Below are positions 27,018 to 36,843 of a stretch of DNA of 64,000 bases, in pieces. Under the pieces are notes generated by a model. The model made no database searches. It was given only the letters and a program-made list of their open reading frames with translations, and was not told where the DNA came from. Source of the stretch: Sulfuricella denitrificans skB26. Lineage in GTDB: Bacteria > Pseudomonadota > Gammaproteobacteria > Burkholderiales > Sulfuricellaceae. The position numbers and the translations under genes are program-made. The stretch's first letter is position 1. The number at the start of each line of letters is the position of its first letter. The stretch is taken from assembly GCF_000297055.2 (NCBI RefSeq), contig NC_022357.1, positions 2,243,501 through 2,307,500 on the forward strand, in the 5' to 3' direction.

Positions 27018-28127
27018 ATGAAATCAAAAGCCGCTGTTGCATGGGAAGTGAAAAAACCCCTGTCTATCGAGATGATAGACGTGGAAGGCCCGAAGGAAGG
27101 CGAGGTGTTACTCAAAGTCATCGCATCGGGAGTCTGTCATACGGATGCGTTTACCCTGTCCGGCGATGACCCCGAAGGCGTTTTTCCTGTGGTGCTGGGC
27201 CACGAGGGCGGCTGCGAAGTGGTGGAGTGCGGCCCCGGCGTCAAGGATCTGAAACCGGGTGATCATGTGATCCCCCTGTACATTCCCGAATGCGGCGAAT
27301 GTGAATATTGCCATTCCACCAAGACCAACCTGTGCCAATCCATTGCATCCACCGTGTGGACCGGTTTCATGCCCGACGGCACGCGACGCTTTTCCATGAA
27401 CGGCAAGCCCATTTACCACTATATGGGCTGCTCCACGTTTTCAGAATATACCGTGGTGCCTGAAATTGCCTTGGCAAAAATCAATAAAGCGGCCCCGCTG
27501 GATAAGGTCTGCCTGCTGGGCTGCGGCGTCACCACCGGTATCGGCGCGGTCATCAACACGGCCAAGGTCGAACCCGGTTCAACAGTAGCGGTCTTCGGTC
27601 TGGGCGGTATAGGTTTGTCCTGTATTCAGGGCGCCGTGATGGCCAAGGCGAAACGCATCATTGCTGTGGACATCAACCCGGGTAAATGGACTATGGCCAA
27701 GGCACTGGGCGCGACGGATTTCGTCAACCCCAAGGAATTGAGCGGCAGTGTTACCGAAGCCATTGTTGAAATGACCAAGGGCGGCGTCGACTATTCCTTC
27801 GAGTGTATCGGCAATGTGCACGTGATGCGTGAAGCACTGGAGTGCACACACATGGGCTGGGGTGTCTCCACTATCATCGGGGTCGCCGGTGCCGGTCAGG
27901 AAATCTGCACCCGCCCGTTCCAACTGGTCACAGGCCGTACCTGGAAGGGCAGCGCGTTCGGCGGCGTCAAGGGACGGACGGAGCTGCCCGGCTACGTGGA
28001 CCGTTACATGAGCGGCGAAATCGAGCTGGACAAAATGGTCACCCACACCATGCCGCTCGAGGATATCAACCGCGCATTTGATTTGATGCACAGCGGTGAA
28101 AGCATACGCTCCGTGATCATTTTCTAG
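27018..28127 (+). CDS. frmA: S-(hydroxymethyl)glutathione dehydrogenase / class III alcohol dehydrogenase
   Basis: 369 residues. It oxidises S-hydroxymethylglutathione, formed from formaldehyde and glutathione, to S-formylglutathione using NAD+. Catalytic zinc ligands are in [13 protein letters not shown] and [10 protein letters not shown] with the later LLGCGVTTG. The structural zinc lobe is [17 protein letters not shown], and the NAD-binding motif is [13 protein letters not shown]. It is followed after 12 bases by its pathway partner frmB, giving a complete glutathione-dependent formaldehyde detoxification pair. Confidence 0.97.
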   Translation: MKSKAAVAWEVKKPLSIEMIDVEGPKEGEVLLKVIASGVCHTDAFTLSGDDPEGVFPVVLGHEGGCEVVECGPGVKDLKPGDHVIPLYIPECGECEYCHSTKTNLCQSIASTVWTGFMPDGTRRFSMNGKPIYHYMGCSTFSEYTVVPEIALAKINKAAPLDKVCLLGCGVTTGIGAVINTAKVEPGSTVAVFGLGGIGLSCIQGAVMAKAKRIIAVDINPGKWTMAKALGATDFVNPKELSGSVTEAIVEMTKGGVDYSFECIGNVHVMREALECTHMGWGVSTIIGVAGAGQEICTRPFQLVTGRTWKGSAFGGVKGRTELPGYVDRYMSGEIELDKMVTHTMPLEDINRAFDLMHSGESIRSVIIF

Positions 28128-28139
28128 GATGTTTGAATC

Positions 28140-28982
28140 ATGAAGCAAATCGAAAGCATCAAAGCGTTCGGCGGATGGTTGAACCGCTACGAGCATCAGT
28201 CCAGCAGCTGTCATTGCACCATGACTTTTTCCGTTTATCTGCCGCCTCAGGCAGCAACGGGAAAAATCCCCGCAGTCTATTGGCTGTCGGGCCTTACCTG
28301 CACCGATGATAATTTCCGCACCAAGGCCGGCGCGCTACGTTATGCCGCCGAACTTGGGCTGGCGTTGATCATGCCGGACACCAGCCCCCGCGGCGTTGCC
28401 GTGGCCGATGCGCCGGATCGCTACGATCTGGGCAAGGGTGCCGGCTTTTATGTCAATGCCACCCAGCCACCCTGGTCAGCACACTTCCAGATGTATGACT
28501 ACGTTACTGCAGAGCTGCCGGCACTGGTCGAGGCCAATTTGCCGGTACTGCCCGGCATCAAATCCATTAGCGGCCATTCCATGGGTGGTCACGGCGCACT
28601 GATCTGTGCATTGAAGGAAAAAGGCGCCTACCGTTCCGTTTCCGCCTTTTCACCCATTTGTCACCCCGTGAAATCTCCATGGGGCGAGGGGTATTTCGGT
28701 GCTTATCTGGGGGATGATAAAGAACAGTGGAAAGCCTACGATGCAACCGAACTGATCAAGGCCGGACACACTGCCATACCGATATTAATCGATCAGGGCA
28801 CCAATGATGAGTTCCTGGCCGAACAACTGTTTCCACAGGATCTGCAAGCGGCCTATGCAGAACACGGCGCGACCCTCACGCTGCGCATGCAAGAAGGCTA
28901 TGATCACAGCTACTATTTTATTGCCACATTCATTGGCGAACATTTAGCCTATCATGCCAAGGCACTTACTGATCCGCATTGA
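28140..28982 (+). CDS. frmB: S-formylglutathione hydrolase
   Basis: 280 residues, an esterase D-type alpha/beta hydrolase that cleaves S-formylglutathione to formate and glutathione. The nucleophile elbow is SGHSMGGHGAL, with the acid Asp in DQGTNDEFL and the His in EGYDHSYYFI. LSGLTCTDDNF near residue 50 forms the oxyanion region. It lies directly after frmA. Formate produced could feed a formate dehydrogenase elsewhere; none is in the window. Confidence 0.97.
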   Translation: MKQIESIKAFGGWLNRYEHQSSSCHCTMTFSVYLPPQAATGKIPAVYWLSGLTCTDDNFRTKAGALRYAAELGLALIMPDTSPRGVAVADAPDRYDLGKGAGFYVNATQPPWSAHFQMYDYVTAELPALVEANLPVLPGIKSISGHSMGGHGALICALKEKGAYRSVSAFSPICHPVKSPWGEGYFGAYLGDDKEQWKAYDATELIKAGHTAIPILIDQGTNDEFLAEQLFPQDLQAAYAEHGATLTLRMQEGYDHSYYFIATFIGEHLAYHAKALTDPH

Positions 28983-28992
28983 TGTCTCTTAC

Positions 28993-29007
28993 TCGGCCTA
29001 AGCGGCC
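28993..29007. repeat. Left member of a 15-bp inverted repeat flanking the copper island
   Basis: TCGGCCTAAGCGGCC here; its exact reverse complement is at 43078-43092. It is ten bases after the frmB stop. The rest of 28983-29194 has no gene; it contains degenerate AATGTCCGCT / AATGACCGCT motifs. Confidence 0.6.
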
Positions 29008-29194
29008 GGTCAGTGAGGTTCTATAAGTTGTATAGGTGAATGTCCGCTTTAACAAGTCTTGGAATTAAAAACCAATGACCGCTCCACTTCCAACACCGGT
29101 CAGGCACGATTTTTTTGGGAAATCAGGGTATAGAAGACTGACTTATAGCGCGAGATGGAGCGACTGACCGCAAGGCCAGCCGAAATTCCTTTGG

Positions 29195-29810
29195 TTATAT
29201 CTCGGTTTGTTCGGATATCTCCAGTGCATCGTCAACTTCAATACCCAAGTACCGCACGGTGCTTTCCAACTTTGAGTGTCCAAGCAACAGTTGCACTGCC
29301 CGCAAATTTTTGGTTCGCCGGTAAATTCAGAGTAGCCTTGGTTCGGCGCATCGTATGTGTGCCATAGGCGGTGGAATCAAGGCCAATAGCAGCGACCCAT
29401 CGATGCACGATCCAGGCGTATTGCCGGGTTGAAACATGCGGTGAGTTTTGCAGTCGACTTGGGAACAAGTATTGTTCCGACTTCAGATTGGCCTTAGTAA
29501 TCCATGCGGCGACCGTGTTTCTGGTTTCTTCCATCAGCTCAAACTGAACTGGCTTCTGTGTTTTTCGTTGAATTACCATCGCCCGCGTCAACATCTGGTT
29601 GCCGTGAGCAACGTCCCGGACCCGTAGGTTGACCAGATCACAACCTCGCAGCTTGCTGTCGATGGCTAGGTTAAACATGGCCAGGTCTCGGACACGTTTG
29701 CCGAGTTGCAGATGGATACGAATGGCCCAGATGTCTTTCAGCTTCAGTGGTGGCTTCTGCCCGATCAGTTTGCCTTTATTCCAGGGTTCGAGGGATTGAG
29801 CGATTTCCAT
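29195..29810 (-). pseudogene. Tyrosine recombinase/integrase, frameshifted
   Basis: The open frame from 29810 encodes a short integrase: WNKGKLIGQKPPLKLKDIWAIRIHLQL, RDLAMFNLAIDSKLRGCDLVNLRVRDVAHG (first catalytic Arg) and YGTHTMRRTKATL (HxxR motif). It then reads out of frame to a stop near 29238. One extra base near 29321-29330 explains this. The next frame continues as YRRTKNLRAVQLLLGH, then SKLESTVRYLG with the catalytic Tyr, and stops at 29195. The second half of the active site is therefore separated, so the gene is probably dead unless frameshifting occurs. It sits at the edge of the copper island. Confidence 0.85.
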
Positions 29811-29931
29811 TTCAGACTCCTTGTTGATTGAACGGAATCTGATTCTGCGGTATGGCTTCGCTACTGTCGGCGTCTGCTTTAGGATATCTTTACGCTATGA
29901 GTGCAGCGAAAAACAAGTTTACTCAAGTCAC

Positions 29932-32196
29932 TCATAGGCTGATGCGCCGTAACCGCAAAGCATTAGTAATCACCGACACCGAGCTAAAGCTCATGGCCGC
30001 CGCGGCGATCATGGGCGAGAGTAACAGGCCGAAGAAGGGATACAACACGCCGGCGGCCACCGGCACACCCAACGCGTTGTAGATGAAAGCGAAGAACAGA
30101 TTCTGGCGGATGTTGCTCATGGTGGCATGCGAAAGTTTTCTGGCGCGCACGATGCCGCGCAGGTCGCCCTTGACTAGCGTCACTCCGGCGCTTTCCATGG
30201 CTACATCGGTGCCAGTGCCCATGGCGATGCCAACCTGGGCTTGGGCCAGAGCTGGGGCATCGTTGATGCCATCGCCTGCCATGGCGACGATACGACCTTC
30301 GGCCTGGAGTTGTTTCACTACCGCCGCTTTCTGATCCGGCAGTACTTCGGCATGGATCTGATCAATATTCAATTTCGCCGCGACCGCCTCGGCCGTCTTG
30401 CGGTTGTCGCCGGTGAGCATGACAATCTGTATGCCTTCTTCGTGCAGCAATCGGATTGCTTCCGCTGTAGTTGATTTGATCGGGTCGGCCACACCGATGA
30501 GACCGGCGATGCGTCCATCAACACCTAGGAACATGACCGTCTGCCCCTCGGCGCGCAGGGCGTCGGCTTGCGCCGGCAGATTGTCCGCGTCGATGCCGAG
30601 ATCCTGCAACAATTTGATATTGCCCAGGGCAATCTTGCGTCCCTCAACCACGCCGGTTACCCCCTTGCCGGTGACCGATTGAAAATCCTCTGCCTGCACC
30701 AGTTCGACCGCACGTTTTTCCGCACCGCGCACGATAGCGGCGGCCAATGGATGCTCGCTGGCGCGCTCGATACTGGCGGCCAGGCGCACAATTTCAGTTT
30801 CATCGAAACCTGCCGCCGGGGTGACGCTCACCAGCTCTGGATGACCTTCGGTGAGAGTGCCGGTCTTATCCACCACCAGGGTGTCTACCTTGCGCATCAC
30901 CTCAAGCGCCTCGGCGTTCTTGAACAGCACACCCATCATGGCGCCGCGCCCCGTGCCTACCATAATGGAGACCGGCGTGGCGAGTCCCAAGGCACAGGGA
31001 CAGGCGATGATCAGCACCGCGACAGCATTGATCATTGCATGAGCCAAACGCGGTTCCGGCCCCCACACACCCCACACGACGAACGTAATCACAGCAGCGA
31101 TAATCACTACAGGAACGAAATACCCAGAAACTACGTCCGCCAGCTTCTGGATCGGCGCGCGGGAACGCTGCGCCTCCGCCACCATGTGCACAATCTGCGC
31201 CAGCAGGGTTTCACTGCCGACTTTTTCTGCTGTCATCAACAGACTGCCGGTGCCGTTTACCGTGGCGCCGATAACCTTGGTTCCGGTACGTTTCTCCACC
31301 GGAACCGGTTCACCGGTGACCATGGATTCATCCACATGACTCATGCCATCGACCACTGAGCCGTCTACCGGGATCTTTTCGCCGGGGCGGATGCGCAAGC
31401 GGTCGCCAGGCTGGACCTGCTCCAGCGGGATGTCTTCTTCGCGGCCATCGTCACGCACGATGCGCGCCGTTTTGGGCGCCAATCCCAGGAGCAATTTGAT
31501 GGCGGCATTGGTCTGACTTCGGGCGCGCAGCTCCAGCACCTGCCCCAGCAGCACCAGGGCGGTGATCACTGCGGCGGCCTCGAAGTAGACCGGCACCACG
31601 CCCATGTCATTGAATACCGAGCGCGGAAATAGGCCCGGCACCAGCGCGGCAACCATGCTGTAGCCCCAGGCCACCGCTACGCCAAGACCGATGAGGGTGA
31701 ACATGTTGAGATTGCGTGTCACCAGTGACTGCCACCCGCGCACAAAGAAAGGCCAGCCGCCCCACAGCACTACTGGCGTGGCCAGCAACAGTTCCAGCCA
31801 CTGACGGGTGTGAGGATGGATGACCTGCGCAAAGAGATCAGGCCAGAACTCCGCGCCCATGGCGCTGAACAGTATCGGAATGGCCAGGACAGTGCTGAAC
31901 CAGAAGCGGCGAGTCATGTCACGCAGTTCGGTATCGTCCTCTTCCGCCGCTATGGTACGTGGCTCCAGGTTCATGCCGCACTTGGGACAGTTGCCGGGAT
32001 GATCCTGCACCACTTCCGGGTGCATGGGGCATGTGTATTCGGTTTTCGTCGCGGGTGCGGGCATGCCCATCGGCTCCAGGGTCATGCCGCATTTGGGACA
32101 GACGCCCGGCTCCTGCTGTCGCACTTCGGGATGCATGGGGCAGGTATAGGTACTTGTACAGGTACCACTTATGCTGCAAGCCGGATCGGAAGCCAT
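29932..32196 (-). CDS. Copper-translocating P-type ATPase with two N-terminal heavy-metal-binding repeats
   Basis: 754 residues from the ATG at 32196 (AAGGATA upstream). The N-terminus has two YTCPMHPEV...CPKCGM repeats (about 17-43 and 52-80) in place of CXXC ferredoxin-like domains. Then come P1B-ATPase motifs: TGEPVPVEK, the metal-binding CPC in [14 protein letters not shown], the phosphorylation site [20 protein letters not shown] and [14 protein letters not shown]. It should export Cu(I) from the cytoplasm. It is the last gene of a minus-strand set that includes the HD-GYP and Met-rich protein genes. Confidence 0.93.
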   Translation of the reverse strand: MASDPACSISGTCTSTYTCPMHPEVRQQEPGVCPKCGMTLEPMGMPAPATKTEYTCPMHPEVVQDHPGNCPKCGMNLEPRTIAAEEDDTELRDMTRRFWFSTVLAIPILFSAMGAEFWPDLFAQVIHPHTRQWLELLLATPVVLWGGWPFFVRGWQSLVTRNLNMFTLIGLGVAVAWGYSMVAALVPGLFPRSVFNDMGVVPVYFEAAAVITALVLLGQVLELRARSQTNAAIKLLLGLAPKTARIVRDDGREEDIPLEQVQPGDRLRIRPGEKIPVDGSVVDGMSHVDESMVTGEPVPVEKRTGTKVIGATVNGTGSLLMTAEKVGSETLLAQIVHMVAEAQRSRAPIQKLADVVSGYFVPVVIIAAVITFVVWGVWGPEPRLAHAMINAVAVLIIACPCALGLATPVSIMVGTGRGAMMGVLFKNAEALEVMRKVDTLVVDKTGTLTEGHPELVSVTPAAGFDETEIVRLAASIERASEHPLAAAIVRGAEKRAVELVQAEDFQSVTGKGVTGVVEGRKIALGNIKLLQDLGIDADNLPAQADALRAEGQTVMFLGVDGRIAGLIGVADPIKSTTAEAIRLLHEEGIQIVMLTGDNRKTAEAVAAKLNIDQIHAEVLPDQKAAVVKQLQAEGRIVAMAGDGINDAPALAQAQVGIAMGTGTDVAMESAGVTLVKGDLRGIVRARKLSHATMSNIRQNLFFAFIYNALGVPVAAGVLYPFFGLLLSPMIAAAAMSFSSVSVITNALRLRRISL

Positions 32197-32207
32197 GGGG
32201 TTATCCT

Positions 32208-33008
32208 TTATCTTTGTAAAGAAATCGGCAGTGATTTCTCTGAAGGCAACATTTCTGCCTGTGGCGGTACGTCGGCGCATTTGAGCGCCACCATCTTGCG
32301 CAGCGTTGGCTCTTCCGTCAGAAATGCTGCTACAGCAACAGGATCGAACTGGGTGCCGGACATGCGCCGAATTTCTGCCTTGGCGTTATCGAAGGACTGC
32401 CCCTTGCGATAAAAGCGATCGGATGTCATCGCATCCAGCGTGTCAATGACCGCAAACAGCCTGGCCCACAGCGGAATGGCCTCCCCTGCGAGCCCCTGTG
32501 GGTAACCTGACCCGTCGAACCGCTCTTCATGGCAAAGAACGATCTCCGCCGCCTGAGCAAGATGGGGTACACCTGCGAGTATTTGCCGGCCAATTTCAGG
32601 ATGCTGCTGCATGATCTTCCATTCCTCTGGCGTCAGTGGACCTTGCTTGAGCAGGATGGCATCCGGGGTGCCGATCTTGCCGATATCATGCAGAAGCGCA
32701 CCCCAGTAAACCTGGCGCAACGTTATTGCATCATCGCTAAAGCGTTTGGCCAGCACCATGGTATGGCAGGCAACCCGTTTCGAATGCAGGCCGGTCTCGT
32801 GTTCGCGCGCATCCAGCGCAGCCGCCAGCGCTTCAGCCAATGACACGTAAGGCATTTCGTTAGCTGCCCATGCCGGGGCATGACGAGCCGTGTCGAGGAC
32901 GCAGTTCTCGCACAACGTGCCGTCTTTATCTTGCCGACGCAAACCCGCGGCAACATCCATATCGCAGCTTCGGCAGGTGCATGGGTGAGAGGCGTTTAAT
33001 TCAGTCAT
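32208..33008 (-). CDS. HD-GYP domain phosphodiesterase with N-terminal Cys motifs
   Basis: 266 residues from the ATG at 33008, which overlaps the end of the upstream gene. The first ~45 residues hold CTCRSC and LCENC, a possible zinc or copper site. The HD-GYP domain follows with [16 protein letters not shown], the metal-binding [15 protein letters not shown], and [15 protein letters not shown]. Family members degrade cyclic di-GMP; activity here is inferred. It lies 11 bases before the copper ATPase gene. An HD-GYP protein inside a copper operon suggests metal-linked second-messenger control. Confidence 0.82.
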   Translation of the reverse strand: MTELNASHPCTCRSCDMDVAAGLRRQDKDGTLCENCVLDTARHAPAWAANEMPYVSLAEALAAALDAREHETGLHSKRVACHTMVLAKRFSDDAITLRQVYWGALLHDIGKIGTPDAILLKQGPLTPEEWKIMQQHPEIGRQILAGVPHLAQAAEIVLCHEERFDGSGYPQGLAGEAIPLWARLFAVIDTLDAMTSDRFYRKGQSFDNAKAEIRRMSGTQFDPVAVAAFLTEEPTLRKMVALKCADVPPQAEMLPSEKSLPISLQR

Positions 33009-33396
33009 GAGCGCGCCCCGAGCGAATTTTTCCCGCATCACTGCTGCCACTATATTCCGAAGGGGGGTGGTTGCAGCACGCGCCACCTCCCGAATGCGCA
33101 TTGGATTTGGTGTTTTCATCCACGAAGCGATACCACCCTAATTTAAGCTTCCACCAGAAGCCTTCTGCACGGGCGATGCCAGACTTATCGAGGAGCGCCT
33201 CGATATCGTCAACACCGATGCAGGATGCATCGTACGAGATATGGAGCTGACCACGCTGATCCACCTGCGCATCGATGACGGGCTCGATGGCACGAAGTTG
33301 ACGCACTGCTTCCTGCACTCGCTCCGCGGCGACAGGTGCCAGAGGAATTTTCCGGCTTACATCGAATGCCCCACTGGTTTGCTTCTTGTCAGTCAT
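33001..33396 (-). CDS. Hypothetical HMA-like metal-transport-associated protein
   Basis: 131 residues. Residues ~15-80 (PLAPVAAERVQEAVRQLRAIEPVIDAQVDQRGQLHISYDASCIGVDDIEALLDKSGI) have the pattern of a heavy-metal-associated ferredoxin-like fold but lack the usual CXXC. The tail has GGGACCNHP, a possible alternative metal site. There is no signal peptide, so it is probably cytoplasmic. Its stop overlaps the start of the HD-GYP gene, so the two are likely translationally coupled. Function unknown; assignment is by fold pattern and context. Confidence 0.6.
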   Translation of the reverse strand: MTDKKQTSGAFDVSRKIPLAPVAAERVQEAVRQLRAIEPVIDAQVDQRGQLHISYDASCIGVDDIEALLDKSGIARAEGFWWKLKLGWYRFVDENTKSNAHSGGGACCNHPPSEYSGSSDAGKIRSGRAHD

Positions 33397-33447
33397 GTCA
33401 TTGCACTCCCATCCATAGCCTCACCAGACACGCTGGCGGGCAGCCTG

Positions 33448-33690
33448 CTACTGTGTCAAATCCAGCTTTCTCTTCTGAAACTCCTGTTCGTCGATCTCTC
33501 CCCGCGCGTAGCGTTCCTTGAGAATACCCAGCGCCTTGCTGTCGCCGACACTCCGACTGCCTGCTCTGGAGGAAGAGACCATCCATTTCACCAGCGCAAC
33601 AATGCCGACGATGATGAGCACCCACCACAGGATCATGAATATCCCGCCAAATCCGAAGCCTCCAGTCATGCCATAATAATTGCCCATCAT
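33448..33690 (-). CDS. SHOCT domain small membrane protein
   Basis: 80 residues: a Gly-rich N-terminus, one transmembrane helix (IFMILWWVLIIVGIVALVKWMV) and a C-terminal SHOCT motif (ALGILKERYARGEIDEQEFQKRKLDL). SHOCT proteins are common in metal-resistance clusters, where they may organise oligomers; the role is unknown. It lies between the Met-rich periplasmic protein gene and the HMA-like gene. Confidence 0.85.
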   Translation of the reverse strand: MMGNYYGMTGGFGFGGIFMILWWVLIIVGIVALVKWMVSSSRAGSRSVGDSKALGILKERYARGEIDEQEFQKRKLDLTQ

Positions 33691-33780
33691 CGTGTTCTCC
33701 TGTGCTCCGTTCTGTTAGCCTCGGAATTGGCCACCTTCAAATGCGGCCAGCCCAGGCATGATTGTTCCCGTGCAATAGGC

Positions 33781-34488
33781 TCAGTAACCCATCATGCCGC
33801 TGCCAAAGCCACGGCGCATTTTGGCTTTCTGCTCTTTGGTCAACACGGTGGCCGCCTTGTTCTCCGCATCGATGCGCGCCTCCATTGCATGCCGTTGCAG
33901 GTCAGCAAGTTTGCTGAATGCCTTGCCGATCGCCACCGGGTCGCGTTTCTCCACGTCAAACAAATCACTCATTTTTTCCTGCTCGTCCCACATCTGGCGC
34001 ATGAGCGCGCGCTGCGTCTTCCTCAACTCGGTTTGAATCTTCTCCAGTTGGGCGGTCTGCGCATCGCTCAAGTCAAGCATCGCCATCGGCCCCATCCTGC
34101 CTGCCCATCCACCATGCTCCATGCCATAGCCCTGTCCCATGCCACCGCCCATCATTCCCGATCCCATCATCATTCCATTGCCAGGGCCACCCATACCACC
34201 CATCATGCCAGGACCCATGCCATAACCCTGTCCCATGCCGCCGCTCATCATGCCTGGCCCCATTCCCCCGCCCATCATTCCCATGGGACAACCACCGTTT
34301 TTGCCCATATTTCCACTAGGTCCATTGCCCGGCATTGTGGCAGGCGCACCGCTTCCCTGTGCCTGGCCTTGCATCATCATTTGTTGATTAGGCATCGTAG
34401 CCTCATCTGCCGAAGCAGGCGCTACTGTTCCTCCCAATGCAACGGCAATGAGGGAAGATGAAAATAAGGTTTTCATGGATTTGTTCAT
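33781..34488 (-). CDS. Met/Gly-rich periplasmic Spy/ZraP-like protein
   Basis: 235 residues. A signal peptide (LFSSSLIAVALGGTVAPASA) is followed by a long Met/Gly-rich region (~50-125) with repeated MMGGGMG and GQGYGM units, likely to bind Cu(I) or Ag(I) through methionines. The C-terminal helical part (LDLSDAQTAQLEKIQTELRKTQRALMRQM and VLTKEQKAKMRRGFG) has the Spy/CpxP/ZraP pattern of periplasmic metal-linked chaperones. AAGGAG precedes the ATG at 34488. It begins the gene set leading to the copper ATPase. Confidence 0.82.
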   Translation of the reverse strand: MNKSMKTLFSSSLIAVALGGTVAPASADEATMPNQQMMMQGQAQGSGAPATMPGNGPSGNMGKNGGCPMGMMGGGMGPGMMSGGMGQGYGMGPGMMGGMGGPGNGMMMGSGMMGGGMGQGYGMEHGGWAGRMGPMAMLDLSDAQTAQLEKIQTELRKTQRALMRQMWDEQEKMSDLFDVEKRDPVAIGKAFSKLADLQRHAMEARIDAENKAATVLTKEQKAKMRRGFGSGMMGY

Positions 34489-34580
34489 TTGGAACTCCTT
34501 TATTCTTACTGTTAAAAAAACGACTGAAATTTACTGTGCGCCATCAAAAAAAACCGCGCCTAATCTTTGACACCTGTACG

Positions 34581-35567
34581 TCACTTGATTACCGCAATCT
34601 GGTGTCCTTCGCCCCCCGGCAACTGGATCGTGTCGGTAACGGTAAATGTCTTCTGGTCCACCACCCAGATCTTTGGGGCCTTGCTGCTGGAGACATACAC
34701 TTTTCCGGTTCCAGGGATTTTGTCGAGGTGGTAAGGCTCAGGGGAAAGGGTGAGAACACGCTGTTCGCCGGTAACGGTATCCAGTGCAACCAGCTTGTCA
34801 TCCGCGCGGCTGCTGACAAACAAAGTTTTTCCGTCATCGCCGATATCCAGGCCGTGCAAGCGCTTTCCGATTTTGTAGCTGCGTTCCACCTTGCCGCTTT
34901 GCAGCGAAACCACGGAGACGGTACCGGCACGATCATTGGCCACGTATAGTGTTTTTTCGTCAGGAGAAAAAACTAGATGTTCCGGCGACGGCCCGGCTTC
35001 CAATGAGCGAATCACTTCCCACTTGGCAAGATCGATCTCGCTGATGGTCCCGTTGCCGCTGTTGCTAACGTAGGCGCGCTTTCCGTTTTTCGTTACCAGC
35101 GTGTAATTTGGGACGGGTCCGGTTTTAATTGTCTTGAACACTTTATTGTTTATCAGGTCGACAATGCTGATTCCGCCACGCGTCGGATGTGTGGAAATGA
35201 CAAATTTGCCGTCAGGTGTAATTGCCTCGTGGTGAGTCCACCCGGATACCGGAATCTCTGCCATGACATGGCCGTGCTCGGGGTGGATTACATACAGTTT
35301 GCTGTTTGGTGTATCCGCTGGTGCGCCGGCAGGAACGGGAGTTTCCTTCAGGCTCCCGGCCACCAGATATTCACCATCTGGCGTCGCTACTAATCCGTGA
35401 GGATTCTCCACACCAGGATAACGCCGGATAATCTTGTCGCTTGCCACATCGACGGCGATTACTTCATTGCCCGATCCTAGAGGGATGAATGCTGTCGGTG
35501 AGGCAAATACGAATGTTCCACTCCCTAGACAGACAATTCCCAGGATCCACTGATTAAGACGGCGCAT
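34581..35567 (-). CDS. Secreted YncE-like beta-propeller protein
   Basis: 328 residues with a signal peptide (WILGIVCLGSGTFVFASP). Repeating blade motifs of the YVTN type follow, such as KRAYVSNSGNGTISEIDLAKWEVI, KTLYVANDRAGTVSVVSLQSGKVE and KTLFVSSRADDKLVALDTVTGEQ, about seven in all. Proteins of this group are periplasmic propellers with varied or unknown roles. It lies 16 bases downstream of a small cytochrome c gene, so the two may work together in periplasmic electron transfer or copper handling. Confidence 0.82.
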   Translation of the reverse strand: MRRLNQWILGIVCLGSGTFVFASPTAFIPLGSGNEVIAVDVASDKIIRRYPGVENPHGLVATPDGEYLVAGSLKETPVPAGAPADTPNSKLYVIHPEHGHVMAEIPVSGWTHHEAITPDGKFVISTHPTRGGISIVDLINNKVFKTIKTGPVPNYTLVTKNGKRAYVSNSGNGTISEIDLAKWEVIRSLEAGPSPEHLVFSPDEKTLYVANDRAGTVSVVSLQSGKVERSYKIGKRLHGLDIGDDGKTLFVSSRADDKLVALDTVTGEQRVLTLSPEPYHLDKIPGTGKVYVSSSKAPKIWVVDQKTFTVTDTIQLPGGEGHQIAVIK

Positions 35568-35583
35568 TTGATTTTTCTCCTTC

Positions 35584-35937
35584 TTACTTGGCTTGTTGAA
35601 ATGTCTTGCGCATGTACTTCAATGCTGCCTTCAGGTCTGCATCAGTCAATGCCGGATTCCCGCCGCGAGGCGGCATTTCCATCGGCGAACCCGGCGACTT
35701 GAAACCTTCCACCATGCGCTTGAGTAATACAGCATCATCCTGCGACAGTGGCGCTGCCACTTCAGTCAGATCCGGGACGCCAGGTAAGCTTCCGGCACCA
35801 TCGCCACCATGGCAGGCGAGGCAGATTCCGTTATAGACCGCTTCACCGTGGCCAAGATCGTCCGCGGCAGATGAAAGACTGACGAACACTGCACAAGTTG
35901 CAGCCAGAACGATCAAGCGTGCGCGTGCGCATGGCAT
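35584..35937 (-). CDS. Small periplasmic monoheme cytochrome c
   Basis: 117 residues: a signal peptide (LIVLAATCAVFVSLSSA), a CLACH heme site at ~40 (GICLACHGGDGAGSLPGVPDL), and MEMPPRGGNPALTDADLKAALKYMR at the C-terminus, which supplies the likely axial Met. It is a class I cytochrome c. It is followed closely by the beta-propeller gene. Partners are not identifiable from sequence. Confidence 0.88.
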   Translation of the reverse strand: MPCARARLIVLAATCAVFVSLSSAADDLGHGEAVYNGICLACHGGDGAGSLPGVPDLTEVAAPLSQDDAVLLKRMVEGFKSPGSPMEMPPRGGNPALTDADLKAALKYMRKTFQQAK

Positions 35938-36007
35938 CTCAGTTGTACTCCTGGATGTCGAACCTTATTCATGCAGCATCGCCCACCTATTTTTTGTGAC
36001 CGTCAGA

Positions 36008-36235
36008 TCATCCCTTGCTGAAAAATTGCCGCAACTCAATGGATGTGGGGTGCCCCCGGAAAACGACTTCATCATTTACGATGAGGTTTGGGGAATGCCT
36101 AATGCTGTGGGCCACGACCACATCCGGGTGCTCCTCGACAAACAACACCTCGAACGGGATGCCTATATCCTTGAGCTCGTGCTGTAAGCCAGAACAGTGA
36201 CTGCAACTCTTGGTCGCAACAATCTTGACGTTCAT
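36008..36235 (-). CDS. Glutaredoxin/thioredoxin-like small protein
   Basis: 75 residues from the ATG at 36235, which has AGGAG six bases upstream. It begins MNVKIVATKSCSHCSGLQHELKDIGIPFEVLFV, a thioredoxin fold with a CSHC redox or metal site. No signal peptide is seen. It follows the DUF411 gene and probably acts in thiol or metal handling in the copper island. Specific partner unknown. Confidence 0.8.
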   Translation of the reverse strand: MNVKIVATKSCSHCSGLQHELKDIGIPFEVLFVEEHPDVVVAHSIRHSPNLIVNDEVVFRGHPTSIELRQFFSKG

Positions 36236-36267
36236 GAAAATCTCCTTAGTTTTACGCAAAATTCAAT

Positions 36268-36708
36268 TCAATATTTGGCATAAGTCCGGGTGGACCCATC
36301 GCGGTTCACGAGAAAAACCTCATAAGCACCTTTGTGTCCCCCCATTTCCATGCCGGGCGAGTCCATCGGCATGCCCGGCACGGCCAGACCGCGAGCACGG
36401 GGATGTTCTTTAAGTAGACGCTTGATTTCTTTGGCTGGTACATGGCCTTCGACCAGGTACCCACCAACTTCAGCGGTATGGCAAGAGCCGTAACCTGGGG
36501 GTACGCCTAGACGGGATTTGTATTCCACCACGTTGTTGGTGTTATGGCTTCTGACCGTAAAGCCATTGGCTTTGAGGTGGTCGATCCATTTCTCGCAACA
36601 ACCGCAAGTCGGGCTTTTGTAGACATCAACGACTGTGGCATCGGTTGCAGCCCACACAGAAGAGGTGGCCAAGCCAATGAATAAGGCACTAAGGATGGTA
36701 ACTTTCAC
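36268..36708 (-). CDS. DUF411 (CopG-like) periplasmic metal-binding protein
   Basis: 146 residues. A signal peptide (ILSALFIGLATSSVWA) leads into the DUF411 domain with VYKSPTCGCCEKWIDHLKANGF (CGCC site), GSCHTAEVGGYLVEGHVPAKEI and GLAVPGMPMDSPGME. The family is thioredoxin-like; CopG of Vibrio cholerae is a copper-binding member. It probably handles copper redox state in the periplasm. A CusR/CopR-like box lies about 65 bases upstream at 36773-36794. The glutaredoxin-like gene follows. Confidence 0.9.
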   Translation of the reverse strand: MKVTILSALFIGLATSSVWAATDATVVDVYKSPTCGCCEKWIDHLKANGFTVRSHNTNNVVEYKSRLGVPPGYGSCHTAEVGGYLVEGHVPAKEIKRLLKEHPRARGLAVPGMPMDSPGMEMGGHKGAYEVFLVNRDGSTRTYAKY

Positions 36709-36772
36709 ACGCGGCTCCTTGTTTCAAGATGATTTCAGTATGGCCCGCGGTCCCCCACGACAAGCTGACAGG

Positions 36773-36794
36773 AAGATGACAATCCCGTCATTTA
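36773..36794. promoter_or_regulatory. CusR/CopR-like operator upstream of the DUF411 gene
   Basis: AAGATGACAA-TC-CCGTCATTTA, close to the CusR box AAAATGACAA-N2-TTGTCATTTT (four differences over twenty positions). On the minus strand a TTGTCG with CATACT 16 bases later (36762-36735) would be the promoter it controls. The expected regulator is CopR at 40715. Confidence 0.55.
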
Positions 36795-36843
36795 GGCTGT
36801 TTTATGGGTTCGGTATTCCATACCGCCGTTCATCGGGAGCAAC

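Noticed and set aside
33241-34461. 406-codon plus-strand frame over the Met-rich protein genes
   Set aside because: Its His/Ala/Thr-rich content is the complement of the Met/Gly repeats on the other strand; the minus-strand genes have signal peptides and domains.
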